A DNA stretch of 64,000 bases from positions 1-64,000 of the forward strand of contig NZ_LMGY01000005.1 in assembly GCF_001427585.1 (NCBI RefSeq), in the 5' to 3' direction. The DNA is from Pseudoxanthomonas sp. Root630 (GTDB taxonomy: Bacteria > Pseudomonadota > Gammaproteobacteria > Xanthomonadales > Xanthomonadaceae). Every line of letters begins with the position of its first letter. Positions within the stretch are counted from its first letter, which is position 1. Both the position numbers and the translations under genes were made by a program. Below are positions 33,219-42,682 of the stretch, one piece after another. The notes beneath the pieces are model-generated. The model was not told the DNA's origin and searched no databases. It saw nothing but the letters and a program-made list of their open reading frames with translations.

Positions 33219-36200
33219 TCATTTCACCTCCTCCGGCGCACCGCGCGCATCCAGGTTGGGCACCTTCAGCGAGAACAGCGTCTCGTACAGGATGGGAATC
33301 AGACCCAGCGTCACCAAGGTACCCAGGGCCAGGCCACCGATCATGGTAATGGCCATGCTGGTCCACAACGGGCCGGCAAACAGCATCAGCGGAATCAGAC
33401 CCACGATGCAGACCAGCTTGGTCATGACGATCGGTCGCAGACGTTTGAGCGCGGCGGCCACGACCGCTTCCCGTCTGCCCAAGCCGGCCTTGAGCTCGGC
33501 TTCGATGCGCTCCAGCAGTAGGACCGCGTTGTTGACGATGATGCCGGCCAGCGCCAACAGGCCGAAGGTGGCCATGAAGCCGAACGGAAATCCGGTTACG
33601 AGCAACGCCAGTGCCGCGCCGATCAACACGAAGGGCACGCTGGCCATCACGATGAAAAGCTTGCGGAACGAATTGAATTGCCAGATGAAGAGCAGCAGGA
33701 TGCCGCCCAGTGCATGGGGCAGGAACTGCGTCAGCGCCTGATTGGCTTCGGCCGAATCCTCGATCTCGCCCCCGAGCACCAACCGGTACCCCGGCGGCAA
33801 CGCGATCTTGTCGATCGAGGCCTGCAGCGTGGACACAATCTGGGTCGCCGTCATGCCCGGGTTCTGACCGGTGACGGTGATGGTTCGCTCCAGGTTGCGC
33901 CTGACCAGGGTGGACGGCTCCGACGACAGCGAGACGGTGGCAATGGCTGACAAGGGCACCGGGGCGCCGCCGTTTTGCGGATAGATCGGCGTGTCGCCCG
34001 GATCGGCGCGACCGTTACGATCGGCGGCACTGCCACGCATCACGATGGGCGTGTTGACGCCTTCCTCGCGCACGACGGAAACGGCCAGGCCCGAGAAACG
34101 CATTTCCAGCGCCTGCGCCACGTCCTGATGGCTGATGCCCGCACGGCGCGCCTTCAGCGGATCCACGTCAATGACGTAGCGCGGGACACGCGCCTGCCAG
34201 TCGTCATACACATCGATCGTACCGGGCAGGGCTTTCAGGGCCTGAGCCACCTCACCGGCGATCCGCCGCAGCACGTCCTCATCCGGACCGGTGATCCGGT
34301 AAACGGCCACGCCGGCTTCGGTGGCGCCCAGGGAGAAGCGCTTGGGCTCGGCGCGCAATTGCGGGAAGTTCGCCCGGATATGCGAGCGCGTGCGCGCGAT
34401 GACCTGGTCGATATCGGTGTTGGGTTTGATGCTGACGGTGAAGTAGGCAATGTTGGGCGCAGGTAGGGGCGGGTTGAGGCCAAGCACGATGCGGGGACCG
34501 CCATCGGCCACGTAACCAATGCTGTCCACCACTTCCGGATTGACCTTCTCATCGGCCAGCCAGCGGCTGATCGATTTGACCGCCCGCATCGTTTCGCGCG
34601 AATCGGCGCCGGGTTCCAGCGTCACCGGGATTTGGAACTGCAAGCGATCAGACTTGGGCAAGAAGTCGTAGGGGATGGAGACCAGCACCAGGACCGCCGA
34701 GGCGAGCAGGCCCAGCATGGACCCAATGAATATCAGGCGATGCTGCAGCAGCTTCTCGATGATCGTTCGGTAGCCGCGATAGAAGCGGGAGTCGTAGCTC
34801 TCGGCCTGTTCCTTGTGGACGTGCGCCTTGGCGAAGAACAGACACAGCAGCGGCGTGACGGTGATGCTCAACAGCCAGGAGCCCAGCAGCGTCACGCCCA
34901 GGACGATGGGCAGTGAGCGCAGGTATTCGTTCGTGGAGGTCTCGCCAAAGAAGAACGGCGAGAACGCCAGCACGATCACCAAGGAAGAGGTCAGCAGCGG
35001 AACGGCCAGCGTCCTGCCCGCAGCCTCGCACGCGCTCCATCGGCTTTCGCCTTCACCGAGCCGGCGCTCGATGTCTTCAGCGATCACGATGCCGTTGTCC
35101 ACCAGCAGACCCAAAGCGATGATGATCGCCGCGATCGAGACCGACTGCAGTTCGATGCCCAGGGCGCGCATCACGATAAGCGAGCCCAGGATCGTCAACG
35201 GCACGATCGCCCCCACGATCAACCCGGTGCGCCAGCCCAGGAACAGCATGACCACCGCCATGACGATGATGATCGTCTCGGCCATGACATGGTGCATCTT
35301 GCCCATTTCCCGCTCGACCACGTCGGCCTGGAACGTCACGACATGCTGTTGAAAACCGACCGGCAGCAGTTTGGCGGTCTCGTCGAGCTTCTTCCGCAGC
35401 TCGGCGCCGACTTCGGCTACATTGCGGCCCTTGGCCATGGAGACGGCCACCACCACGGCCGGCTGGCCCTGGTACACCGCCGCGCTCTGCGGCGGATCCA
35501 CCGGCATCACATGGATGCGCGCCAATTGACCCAGGGCCACCTCACGGGCCGTGCCCTCGCGCTGGGCGGTGACCAGAAACTGCCTCAGCTGGCCTACGCC
35601 GGTGATCTCACCGGAGGTGGACAGCGACATCGACATGCCGGAGGCCGAGACCAGCCCACCCGGGGCCACGACATTCTGCTGCTGCAACTGCGTGGCGACC
35701 TGGGCCGGCGTCAGGCCCGCTTCGGTCAGTTTTGCGCGATCAAAGTCGATGTAGACCTGCTCCTCCTGGAGCCCATGCATCGATACCCGTTCCACGCCTG
35801 GAATCGTGTACAACTGGGCGCGTAGGGCGCGCAAGGGCGTCCGCATCTCACTGGTGCTGAATCCCGGCGCCGTCACCGCCACGGAGGCGATCGCGACGCG
35901 CCCGAACTCATCGTCGATGAACGGACCGTACGCCCCTTGCGGCAGCGTGCCTTCCGCCTCGGCCGCCTTGGAGCGCACCCGCTGCCAGAGCGCGGGCAGA
36001 TCCTCGACGTTGTCATAGGCGGTCAGCTGGATGATCGCCATGCCCGGGCGAACGGTGGTGTTCATGCGCTTGATGCCCGCCACTTCCCGCAAGCGTTCTT
36101 CCACCGGACGGGCCAGCAGGCGCTCGACCTGCTCGGTCGGTAAACCCGGCTGGGCCACGCTTACCAGGGCCTCGCGCACCGTGATGGACGGTTCTTCCTG

Positions 36201-36302
36201 CGAAGGGAAGCTCAGGAAGGTGAGGATGCCGCCCAGCATCAGCAGCACCGCCACGAACAAGGTGAGGCGGCTGGAGCCCAGGGCCGATTGGGTCAGTTTC
36301 AC
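33219..36302 (-). CDS. RND-family efflux pump permease
   Basis: A 1027-residue, 12-TM RND transporter of AcrB-like length. The N-terminal helix (SRLTLFVAVLLMLGGILTFL) leads to the porter domain (EEPSITVREALVSVAQPG). In TM4 the proton-relay motif reads LLVDNGIVIAEDIERR, so the AcrB Asp-Asp pair is Asp-Asn. Large periplasmic loops and a second TM block (LPHALGGILLLFIWQF, GFMATFGLLALAGIIVNNAVLL) complete it. It overlaps the adaptor gene by 4 nt. Substrate cannot be told; the Asp-Asn variant is found in several multidrug RND subfamilies. Confidence 0.88.
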   Translation of the reverse strand: MKLTQSALGSSRLTLFVAVLLMLGGILTFLSFPSQEEPSITVREALVSVAQPGLPTEQVERLLARPVEERLREVAGIKRMNTTVRPGMAIIQLTAYDNVEDLPALWQRVRSKAAEAEGTLPQGAYGPFIDDEFGRVAIASVAVTAPGFSTSEMRTPLRALRAQLYTIPGVERVSMHGLQEEQVYIDFDRAKLTEAGLTPAQVATQLQQQNVVAPGGLVSASGMSMSLSTSGEITGVGQLRQFLVTAQREGTAREVALGQLARIHVMPVDPPQSAAVYQGQPAVVVAVSMAKGRNVAEVGAELRKKLDETAKLLPVGFQQHVVTFQADVVEREMGKMHHVMAETIIIVMAVVMLFLGWRTGLIVGAIVPLTILGSLIVMRALGIELQSVSIAAIIIALGLLVDNGIVIAEDIERRLGEGESRWSACEAAGRTLAVPLLTSSLVIVLAFSPFFFGETSTNEYLRSLPIVLGVTLLGSWLLSITVTPLLCLFFAKAHVHKEQAESYDSRFYRGYRTIIEKLLQHRLIFIGSMLGLLASAVLVLVSIPYDFLPKSDRLQFQIPVTLEPGADSRETMRAVKSISRWLADEKVNPEVVDSIGYVADGGPRIVLGLNPPLPAPNIAYFTVSIKPNTDIDQVIARTRSHIRANFPQLRAEPKRFSLGATEAGVAVYRITGPDEDVLRRIAGEVAQALKALPGTIDVYDDWQARVPRYVIDVDPLKARRAGISHQDVAQALEMRFSGLAVSVVREEGVNTPIVMRGSAADRNGRADPGDTPIYPQNGGAPVPLSAIATVSLSSEPSTLVRRNLERTITVTGQNPGMTATQIVSTLQASIDKIALPPGYRLVLGGEIEDSAEANQALTQFLPHALGGILLLFIWQFNSFRKLFIVMASVPFVLIGAALALLVTGFPFGFMATFGLLALAGIIVNNAVLLLERIEAELKAGLGRREAVVAAALKRLRPIVMTKLVCIVGLIPLMLFAGPLWTSMAITMIGGLALGTLVTLGLIPILYETLFSLKVPNLDARGAPEEVK

Positions 36303-37393
36303 GATTGCACCTCGGCACCCAGGCGCGAGGCGGAACGGAACGGCACGACCCGCTGTCCATTGGTCAGGAAGGCGGTGCCCGCCGTGACAATCTGCTCACC
36401 GGCTTTCAGCCCGATCTTGACGCCGACGCGATCGCCTTCGACGTCCCCCAAGGCCACCTGACGGCGCATCAAGGTGCCCTTCTTGGGGTCGTACACGAAC
36501 ACGCTCGCGTTCTTCCCATCAGCGGCCAGCAGGACGGCCGACAACGGCACGGCGATGTGGGCGGCGGACGCCGACTCCGGCGTTAGCAGCAAGCTCTCGC
36601 CGCTACGCAGGCCCGACGCATCGCCGGCCACATCCAGCAGGACTTCCACCGTCGCGGCGCTGTCCACGCGCGCCGAAACGCTGCGGACCTTCAAGGAAAT
36701 CGGTCGTCCGGCCGATTCGGCCTGCATGAGCTCACCCGGCGCAAGCGTGCGCGCAAGCGCATCGGGAAGATTGGCCACGACCTGTAGGCCGGTGGAGCCC
36801 TCCAGTTGCAGCACCGCCGCCCCGGCGGCGACGTCGTCGTGCGCCTGGTACCGCTTGGCGGTCACACTGCCGTCGAAAGGCGCCCTCAACTCGGCCATGC
36901 GCATGGCGCGCTGGGCCAGGCCCCGATCGGACATGGCCACCTGCAATTGGGACTGGGCCGACTCCAGCCCCACCGCGGCATTGGTCAGGCTGAGCTGGGA
37001 TGCGGCGCCGTCCTCGAACAAGGCCTGCTGCTGCTGCAGTTGAAGGCGCTTCTCGCTGACCTGGGCGTTGGCCGACCGTACGTTGGCCTCGGCTTGCTGG
37101 ACACGTAGACGGAGCGTTTCTGCGTCCAGCCGCGCCAGGAGCTGGCCCTTGTGAAAACGATCGCCCACGTCCACCAGGACCGCGGCAATGCGCCCGCCGT
37201 TCTCAAAGGCGGCGTCCACGCGATCCTGTTGGCGTACGGTCGCCGTGAATTGGCGCAGGCTGTCGCCATGCGCACCGACTTTCTCCAGTTTGACCGCACG
37301 GGGTGCCTCCGGCGCGGCGGACGGATCCTGGGAACATCCGCTCAACGTGGCGGTGATCGCGGTGCAGAGGGCAAGCAAGACAAAGGGCTTCAT
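36299..37393 (-). CDS. RND periplasmic adaptor (membrane fusion protein)
   Basis: A 364-residue lipoprotein-type adaptor: signal peptide with lipobox LSGCS near residue 20, a beta-strand (AVKLEKVGAHGDSLRQF), a lipoyl half (GRIAAVLVDVGDRFHKGQLLARLD), a coiled-coil hairpin (~85-150, VQQAEANVRSANAQVSEKRLQLQQQ), the second lipoyl half and the beta-barrel. It should link the RND pump to the outer-membrane factor encoded 47 nt upstream. Confidence 0.87.
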   Translation of the reverse strand: MKPFVLLALCTAITATLSGCSQDPSAAPEAPRAVKLEKVGAHGDSLRQFTATVRQQDRVDAAFENGGRIAAVLVDVGDRFHKGQLLARLDAETLRLRVQQAEANVRSANAQVSEKRLQLQQQQALFEDGAASQLSLTNAAVGLESAQSQLQVAMSDRGLAQRAMRMAELRAPFDGSVTAKRYQAHDDVAAGAAVLQLEGSTGLQVVANLPDALARTLAPGELMQAESAGRPISLKVRSVSARVDSAATVEVLLDVAGDASGLRSGESLLLTPESASAAHIAVPLSAVLLAADGKNASVFVYDPKKGTLMRRQVALGDVEGDRVGVKIGLKAGEQIVTAGTAFLTNGQRVVPFRSASRLGAEVQS

Positions 37394-37440
37394 AGGGGTG
37401 GGCTCAGGTCGGTGCGGTGGATTGCGTCGAAGAAGAAGGG

Positions 37441-38925
37441 TCAGGGGTGATGGGCCACAGCCGGCGCCGCGGCGGGAGGCGCCAACTCCACGCCATACAG
37501 CGCGGCGAACAGAGCAATGTGCGCCCGTGCTCGGTCGCCGATGGCCGTCAGATCAGATTGCGTGGCGCGCACCGCCTCGGCCCGCGCGTCGAGCGATAGC
37601 GACGGCTCCTGCAGCCCTTGTTCGGCGCGCAGTTGGGCCCGCGCGGCGCGCTGTTGGCTGTCGTGGGCCTTTTGGGCGCTACGCGCCTGTGCGCTGGTCG
37701 TGGTCTGCATCGCGTCCAACGCGTCGGCCACATCGCGGAAGGCGGATTGAATGGCGCGCTCGTACTCGATGATCTCCGTGCGCTTGCGCAGATGGGCCAG
37801 ATCCAAGTTAGCGCGCCGGCGCCCGAGGTCGAAGATCGGAAGGGAAAGCTGCGGCATGAACGACCAACTGCGGCTGCCGCTATCAAACAGGCCGTCGAGG
37901 GATTCGCTCGCGGTACCGATGCTGGTGCTGAGCGAGATCGAGGGGAAGAACGCTGCGCGGGCAGCGCCTATGTCGGCGTTGGCCGCACGCAATTCGGACT
38001 CCGCCTGGCGCACATCCGGGCGGGTCAGCAGAATCGTCGAATCCAGGTTGCGCAGGAACGCGGGCGCCTGCGTCGCGGCGGCAAGCTCGGACATGGCGAT
38101 CCGCTGCGGCACCACGTCGTACCCGACCAGAATCTGGAGCGCGCGCAGCGCAGCGCGCTGACGATCGGTGGCTTGCTGCCATGCCACCTGCGCCTGATCG
38201 GCCGCGGCGCGAGCGGCATTGACCTCATCGACCGCGGCGACCCCGACGTGCTGGCGCGCCGCCATGATTTTCAGCAGAGCTTGAGCGACCTCGTTCAATT
38301 CTCCTGCTTGCGTCTGATCAGCGGCAGCGGTCTGCTCCTCGACATACGCGCGCGCAATCTCCGCAAGGATGGCCCCGCGCAGCGCCTCGTGCCCATGCTC
38401 GGAAGCCAGAAAGCGCTCGCGCGCCGCGGTGGACATGGCTTTCACGCGCCCAAACAGGTCGACTTCGAAGTTGCCAATGCCCACACCGACCGTCTTCAGA
38501 TCCTGCTGGTAGCGGGCATTCAAGGCCTCGTCATCGAACTGCTGTCGCTGCGCCTGGGCGGTTAGGTCCACTTGCGGCACACGACTGGCACGCTGAATTC
38601 GCAGTTCTGCGCGCGCGCGCTCGACGGTGAGAGCGGCAATGCGATAGTCGGCGTTGTGTGCCAGCCCGGCCTGGAGGACGGCCTCCAAATCTGCCCCGGG
38701 CGCCAAGGTGTGCGCGAAGTTGCGCTCCTGCTCGGTCAACTCGATGCGCTGCACGTCTGGCGCCGGGCTTCCGGTCGCCGTGGGCGCCCCGAACGTCGCC
38801 GGCACCAGCACGCTCGGGCGAACGTAGGTGGGCGTGAGGGAACACCCGGCCAAGCCCAGACCGAGAAGGGCCGCCAGCACGGCATAACCCCTGAAGGGAA
38901 CCGAAAAGGGAGTGGTTGGGGACAT
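37441..38925 (-). CDS. NodT-family outer-membrane efflux lipoprotein
   Basis: A 494-residue TolC-like outer-membrane factor, first gene of the efflux operon. The lipobox GLAGCSLTPTYVRP is typical of NodT proteins. Two long helical repeats are visible (YRIAALTVERARAELRIQRA and FLRNLDSTILLTRPDVRQAE, the latter the canonical RPDVRQAE signature). It forms the trimeric exit duct. The order OMF-MFP-RND, with the OMF first, is less common than MFP-RND-OMF. Confidence 0.88.
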   Translation of the reverse strand: MSPTTPFSVPFRGYAVLAALLGLGLAGCSLTPTYVRPSVLVPATFGAPTATGSPAPDVQRIELTEQERNFAHTLAPGADLEAVLQAGLAHNADYRIAALTVERARAELRIQRASRVPQVDLTAQAQRQQFDDEALNARYQQDLKTVGVGIGNFEVDLFGRVKAMSTAARERFLASEHGHEALRGAILAEIARAYVEEQTAAADQTQAGELNEVAQALLKIMAARQHVGVAAVDEVNAARAAADQAQVAWQQATDRQRAALRALQILVGYDVVPQRIAMSELAAATQAPAFLRNLDSTILLTRPDVRQAESELRAANADIGAARAAFFPSISLSTSIGTASESLDGLFDSGSRSWSFMPQLSLPIFDLGRRRANLDLAHLRKRTEIIEYERAIQSAFRDVADALDAMQTTTSAQARSAQKAHDSQQRAARAQLRAEQGLQEPSLSLDARAEAVRATQSDLTAIGDRARAHIALFAALYGVELAPPAAAPAVAHHP

Positions 38926-39007
38926 GACGTACGCCGATGTAGTCTATGGACGGCCGACAGTCTGCCCCCGGGTTTTCAAGGCCCTTTCTAGGAATTTTCA
39001 AGATTTT
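38926..39007. promoter_or_regulatory. Divergent promoter region, efflux operon / response regulator
   Basis: An 82-nt gap separates the divergent OMF start and the response-regulator start. It is the only place for the efflux-operon promoter and a likely site for autoregulation. I could not identify -35/-10 boxes with confidence. Confidence 0.45.
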
Positions 39008-39730
39008 ATGAAGACGCCCCCCGCGCCCGAGGTCGGAATGGTCGGCAAACGGATCCTGGTCGTGGAGGACGATCCGGACGGTGCCGGCATTCTTGAGGCC
39101 TACTTGCGTAAGGACGGCTTCGAGGTCGCCATTGCGTCTGATGGCGAACGCGCCCTGCAGTTGCATGCGCAGTGGCGTCCTGACCTGATCCTGCTGGACG
39201 TCATGTTGCCCAAACGCAGCGGCACCGACGTGTTGGCGCTTATCCGGCGCTCCAGCGACGTGCCCGTCATCATGGTGACGGCCGTTGGCGATGAGTCTGA
39301 CAAACTGGGCGCGCTGCGTTACGGGGCCGACGACTATGTGGTCAAGCCGTATAGCCCCAAAGAAGTGCTGGCACGCACCCACGCGGTGTTGCGTCGCACC
39401 CTTCAGCGTGAGCGATCCGGCCCTGCCTTGCTGCAACACGAAGGACTGACCGTGGATCTGGAGGCACGGACCGCCACGATCGGCGAGGGCAACGGCATAC
39501 CAGTTCCGCTGGAGTTGACCCCCACCGAGTTCGCGTTGCTGGTCAAACTGCTCAAGACACCCTTCAAGGCCTTCACCCGCGCCGAACTGTTGGACGCCTG
39601 CCTACCGGACAGCAACGCGCTCGAACGTGTGGTGGACGCCCACGTCCACAATCTGCGACGAAAGCTGGATGCGCGCGGCATCCGCGACGTACTGGTGACG
39701 GTACGGTCTGTGGGGTACCGATTTCAGTAG
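39008..39730 (+). CDS. OmpR-family response regulator
   Basis: A 240-residue regulator (alternative ATG at 39038 with GAGG upstream). The receiver domain has VEDD (acidic pocket), LLDVMLPKRSG (phospho-acceptor Asp), VTAVGD and VKPY (switch Lys). The DNA-binding winged helix ends with HVHNLRRKLDARGIRDVLVTV and RSVGYRF. It resembles BaeR/SmeRy-type efflux regulators. Divergent from the efflux operon and followed 27 nt later by its kinase, it most probably controls that operon. Confidence 0.87.
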   Translation: MKTPPAPEVGMVGKRILVVEDDPDGAGILEAYLRKDGFEVAIASDGERALQLHAQWRPDLILLDVMLPKRSGTDVLALIRRSSDVPVIMVTAVGDESDKLGALRYGADDYVVKPYSPKEVLARTHAVLRRTLQRERSGPALLQHEGLTVDLEARTATIGEGNGIPVPLELTPTEFALLVKLLKTPFKAFTRAELLDACLPDSNALERVVDAHVHNLRRKLDARGIRDVLVTVRSVGYRFQ

Positions 39731-39757
39731 TCACTAGGATGTCTAACTAGGAAACGC

Positions 39758-40936
39758 ATGCCATCACCTCGCAAGCCTTTGCCCCTTCGCGCGTGGCTCG
39801 GCCTAAGAATGAGCGGCTTGGCCGTGGGCGTAGTGTTTGCGATAACGGCCACCATTTGGATCCGCTATGCGTACGTGGACTACCACGCGTTAAGGAACGC
39901 CTCGCCGGAAGTCCGTCAGGAACTGGAGAGACTGAGCGCCGCACCAGACGAGAATGAAGAGCGGCTATGGACCTTGATCCGCTCGTTCTACACCATCCGC
40001 GACGTTATGCCGGGCACCAGCAATCGCGACTGGATCCTGGTCGGTATCCTCATTTCGGGCTTTATCCCATTGATCGTCGCCGTCGGCTTCGGTCTGGCCA
40101 AACCGTTGGCCCGCCAGTTCCTCAGCGTGAGCGCGGCCGCGCACCGGGTGAGCGATCGCGAGTTTGGCGCCAAGGCGGACCTGGTCAAGGATGCCCCCGC
40201 CGAGGTTCGCGGCTTAGCCGACGATTTCAACGCCATGTCGGCCCAACTGGAACAGTACGAACGCGAAATGCGTGAGTCCAGCGCCATGCTGGCCCATGAA
40301 CTACGGACTCCGCTCAATGCCGCCATGGGGCGCGTCCGGGGCATGCTGGATAGCGTCTTCCCCCGCGATGATCAGCAACTCCAAATGGTGCATCGCCAAC
40401 TTGAACAGATCAATCGCTTGGTCGGGGACCTGCACCTGCTGTCGCTGGCCCGCGCGGGTCAGTTGTCGCTCCATACGGAGGAGGTGTCGCTGACAGACGT
40501 GGCGCAGGAGGCGTTGCGCTGGCTGGAAGGAGCGTTGGATGAGGCGGGGCTGGTCCCCGATTGTCGTCTGGATCCTACGGTGGTGGTCTCGGCGGACCGG
40601 GGCAGGGTTGGCCAAGTGGCCACCATCTTGGTTCAGAACGTCCTGCGGCACGCGAAGCAAGGGGGCAGTCTTCGTCTTCACGTCCGTCGGGAACCGCCAT
40701 GGGGCGTTTTAGAGGTAGCTGACTCGGGGCCGGGCGTACCCATCGAATCCCTGCCCAAGCTCGTGGACCGGTTCTGGCGCGCAGATCAATCGCGGACTCG
40801 GGATTCGGGGGGCACCGGCCTTGGCCTGGCCATCGCCGCAGCCATCTGCCAGGCGCATGGGGGAACGCTGTCCTTTGAGCGCGTTCTTCCTACGGGCTTG
40901 TCCTCTACCGTGCGACTGCCCCTGCGTAGGCCTTAG
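39758..40936 (+). CDS. Sensor histidine kinase (BaeS-like)
   Basis: A 392-residue inner-membrane kinase; AGGA sits before the ATG. Two membrane helices (~15-32 and ~90-110) flank a short periplasmic sensor of ~60 residues. A HAMP domain (~115-165), H-box AHELRTPLNAAMGRVRGM with the phospho-His near 179, and an ATPase domain with N-box VQNVLRHAKQ, DSGPGVP and GGTGLGLAIA follow. It pairs with the response regulator before it. The catalytic motifs look intact. Confidence 0.87.
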   Translation: MPSPRKPLPLRAWLGLRMSGLAVGVVFAITATIWIRYAYVDYHALRNASPEVRQELERLSAAPDENEERLWTLIRSFYTIRDVMPGTSNRDWILVGILISGFIPLIVAVGFGLAKPLARQFLSVSAAAHRVSDREFGAKADLVKDAPAEVRGLADDFNAMSAQLEQYEREMRESSAMLAHELRTPLNAAMGRVRGMLDSVFPRDDQQLQMVHRQLEQINRLVGDLHLLSLARAGQLSLHTEEVSLTDVAQEALRWLEGALDEAGLVPDCRLDPTVVVSADRGRVGQVATILVQNVLRHAKQGGSLRLHVRREPPWGVLEVADSGPGVPIESLPKLVDRFWRADQSRTRDSGGTGLGLAIAAAICQAHGGTLSFERVLPTGLSSTVRLPLRRP

Positions 40937-41031
40937 CCCGTGTTTCCTGGCGGCTCGAACATCCATATCGCATCACACAGACGGCTACGCGCGGTCGGCT
41001 GGGTCTGTCGCCATATCATCGCCAGCACCAG

Positions 41032-41811
41032 TTGGAGACGTTGTACGCCGAGGCACCGGTGGGCTTGTGCTTTCTGGATCCCCAGAAACGCTACCTGAGC
41101 GCTAGTGCCCGTTTTTGCCGGATGATCGGGGCGACCGCCGAGGCGGTCATTGGCAAGAGCATCCATGAGGTCTATGAGCAGGCGTTCGCAAGCATCGTTG
41201 AGCAGACGCTGGATGGCCTGATGCAAGGCGCCCAAAGCGCGCCGCTTGAGCATCAGTTGCCTGGGCGACCACAGACCTATCTGGCTTATTCACACCGCGT
41301 ACTGGATGACAGCGGCGCATTACTGGGGCTGTCGATCGTGTCGATCGACATTACCGCTCGCAAGATGGCCGAGGATGCCCTGCGCCAGAGCGAGGCCCGC
41401 TACCGCCACTGCGTGGAACTGAGTCCGATGGTGATGTGGGTGGCCGAAGCCGACGGCGCGCTGTCCTACATCAGTCCACTGGCCGATGGGCCGGTCGGGT
41501 GCAGCATGGAGCAACGCCTGCAGGCGTGGTACGACCGGATGAACCCTCAGGATCGCGAACGCGCGCGCGAACAATGGTTGGCGTGGCTGCCATGCCAGCA
41601 AGCCTTTGATAACCACTTCCAGATTCAATGGAATCCCGGACAATGGGGTTGGGTCCTGAGTCGAGCGCGCCCCTACATTGAGGAAGGCGAAGTGATCCGA
41701 TGGTTCGGCGTATTTACCGATATCAGCCAAACCCACCTGCTCGAAGCGCGGGTGGAAGAGCTGGAGGCGCAGTTGCGCAAGCAGGGGTCATCTCCAGCGC
41801 CAGCGCGCTGA
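41032..41811 (+). CDS. PAS-PAS protein, 5'-truncated paralogue of the EAL-PAS-PAS gene
   Basis: About 259 residues from a TTG at 41032, with no ribosome-binding site. It contains two PAS domains that align along their whole length with residues ~275-515 of the protein at 14802 (for example LYAEAPVGLCFLD versus LYASAPVGLCFID; SIDITARK identical). The matching sequence continues in frame upstream of the TTG (RLGLSPYHRQHQ versus GLHLSPFHRQYQ) to about 40960 with no start, so an EAL-containing 5' part has probably been lost. It starts 95 nt after the kinase gene and might be expressed by read-through. A functional sensor is possible, but a decaying copy is as likely. Confidence 0.6.
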   Translation: METLYAEAPVGLCFLDPQKRYLSASARFCRMIGATAEAVIGKSIHEVYEQAFASIVEQTLDGLMQGAQSAPLEHQLPGRPQTYLAYSHRVLDDSGALLGLSIVSIDITARKMAEDALRQSEARYRHCVELSPMVMWVAEADGALSYISPLADGPVGCSMEQRLQAWYDRMNPQDRERAREQWLAWLPCQQAFDNHFQIQWNPGQWGWVLSRARPYIEEGEVIRWFGVFTDISQTHLLEARVEELEAQLRKQGSSPAPAR

Positions 41812-41814
41812 ATC

Positions 41815-42128
41815 TTGAAGGGATCGAGATCGTCAGAAGGGCAACCACGGTTATGTGATCGCCCTGCGGTCCGGGAGGCAGCTTGCCAGACAACGTCGCC
41901 GCCAAGGTTTGGTCCGCCACGCGCTCCAGTGCCACGTGACGATGCGGCACCCTCGTCGTCGTCCAGCCCTGGGCACGCTCCAGGCAGGGAACCGCCCCCC
42001 CGTTGAAACTCAACGTCCGGGCCTAGGATACGCATCTCGACGATCCAGACGTTGCCTACCGCATAGATCTCCACCAGCGCCACGCCGTGCAAGTGCATGA
42101 CGTGGCGACCGTCTTGCTCGCGCAAGAC
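41815..42128 (-). pseudogene. Decayed unknown gene with frameshift at a G7 run
   Basis: The minus strand reads as good protein in two frames joined at a homopolymer. HVMHLHGVALVEIYAVGNVW and IVEMRILGPDVEFQ lead to seven G (41995-42001); in the next frame follow CLERAQGWTTTRVPHRHVAL and GDHITVVALLTISIP. Neither start nor stop is clear. The family is not recognised. It lies between two PAS fragments and is probably a truncated passenger. Confidence 0.4.
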
Positions 42129-42134
42129 GTAACC

Positions 42135-42341
42135 TGGCCCCGGGCACGCTCGGCCAAGGGAGAACTGCTTGAAACCACCCTCCGGATCCAGTGGCCGCCG
42201 GGTCATTGGCACCGGGTACGCAGTCGCGCCAGACCCCAATGGGTAAACGGGGAGATCGTGCTCGGGTTCGGCTCGTTCAAGGACATTACACGTGAGGTGG
42301 AGCTGGAAGCTCGCGTAGCCGATCTCGAAGCTGCGTTGGCC
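42135..42341 (+). pseudogene. C-terminal PAS fragment of a third EAL-PAS-PAS copy
   Basis: In frame this encodes GELLETTLRIQWPPG, RSRARPQWVNGEI and FKDITREVELEARVADLEAA, matching the last ~65 residues of the protein at 14802 (DLFETRFRIQWPPG, RSRARPQWVHGEL, FSDITREVELQARV). No start codon or upstream PAS sequence remains. The frame then runs on without homology to 42692. Confidence 0.7.
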
Positions 42342-42682
42342 AAATTCCGGTCGTCCACGGAAGACGAAGGCCGTAGGTTCACGACCGTTCTGCAGGTACA
42401 TCTGTGTAGTTGGGATGCTGCAGCGGGCCTTGCATGGCTGCGTGGGCAGGAGAACAATAGAGTGACGTCCGTCACGAATGTCGGCATTCGACGGATGTTG
42501 GGAAGTAGGGGGGCGATGCCTTGGCGGACGCAATGCGCCGGCAGGGTCAGCGTGAATCCGTCGTGGTTATTGCAGCGAGATCAGCGCATCGCCTCGGGTT
42601 GTGCGTTTGGCCTGCTCGCAACGCTACGCCGCCGCCCCTGCGCTGGGAAGCTTTTGACAACGTTGGCCAAAGGAGAAGGCTC

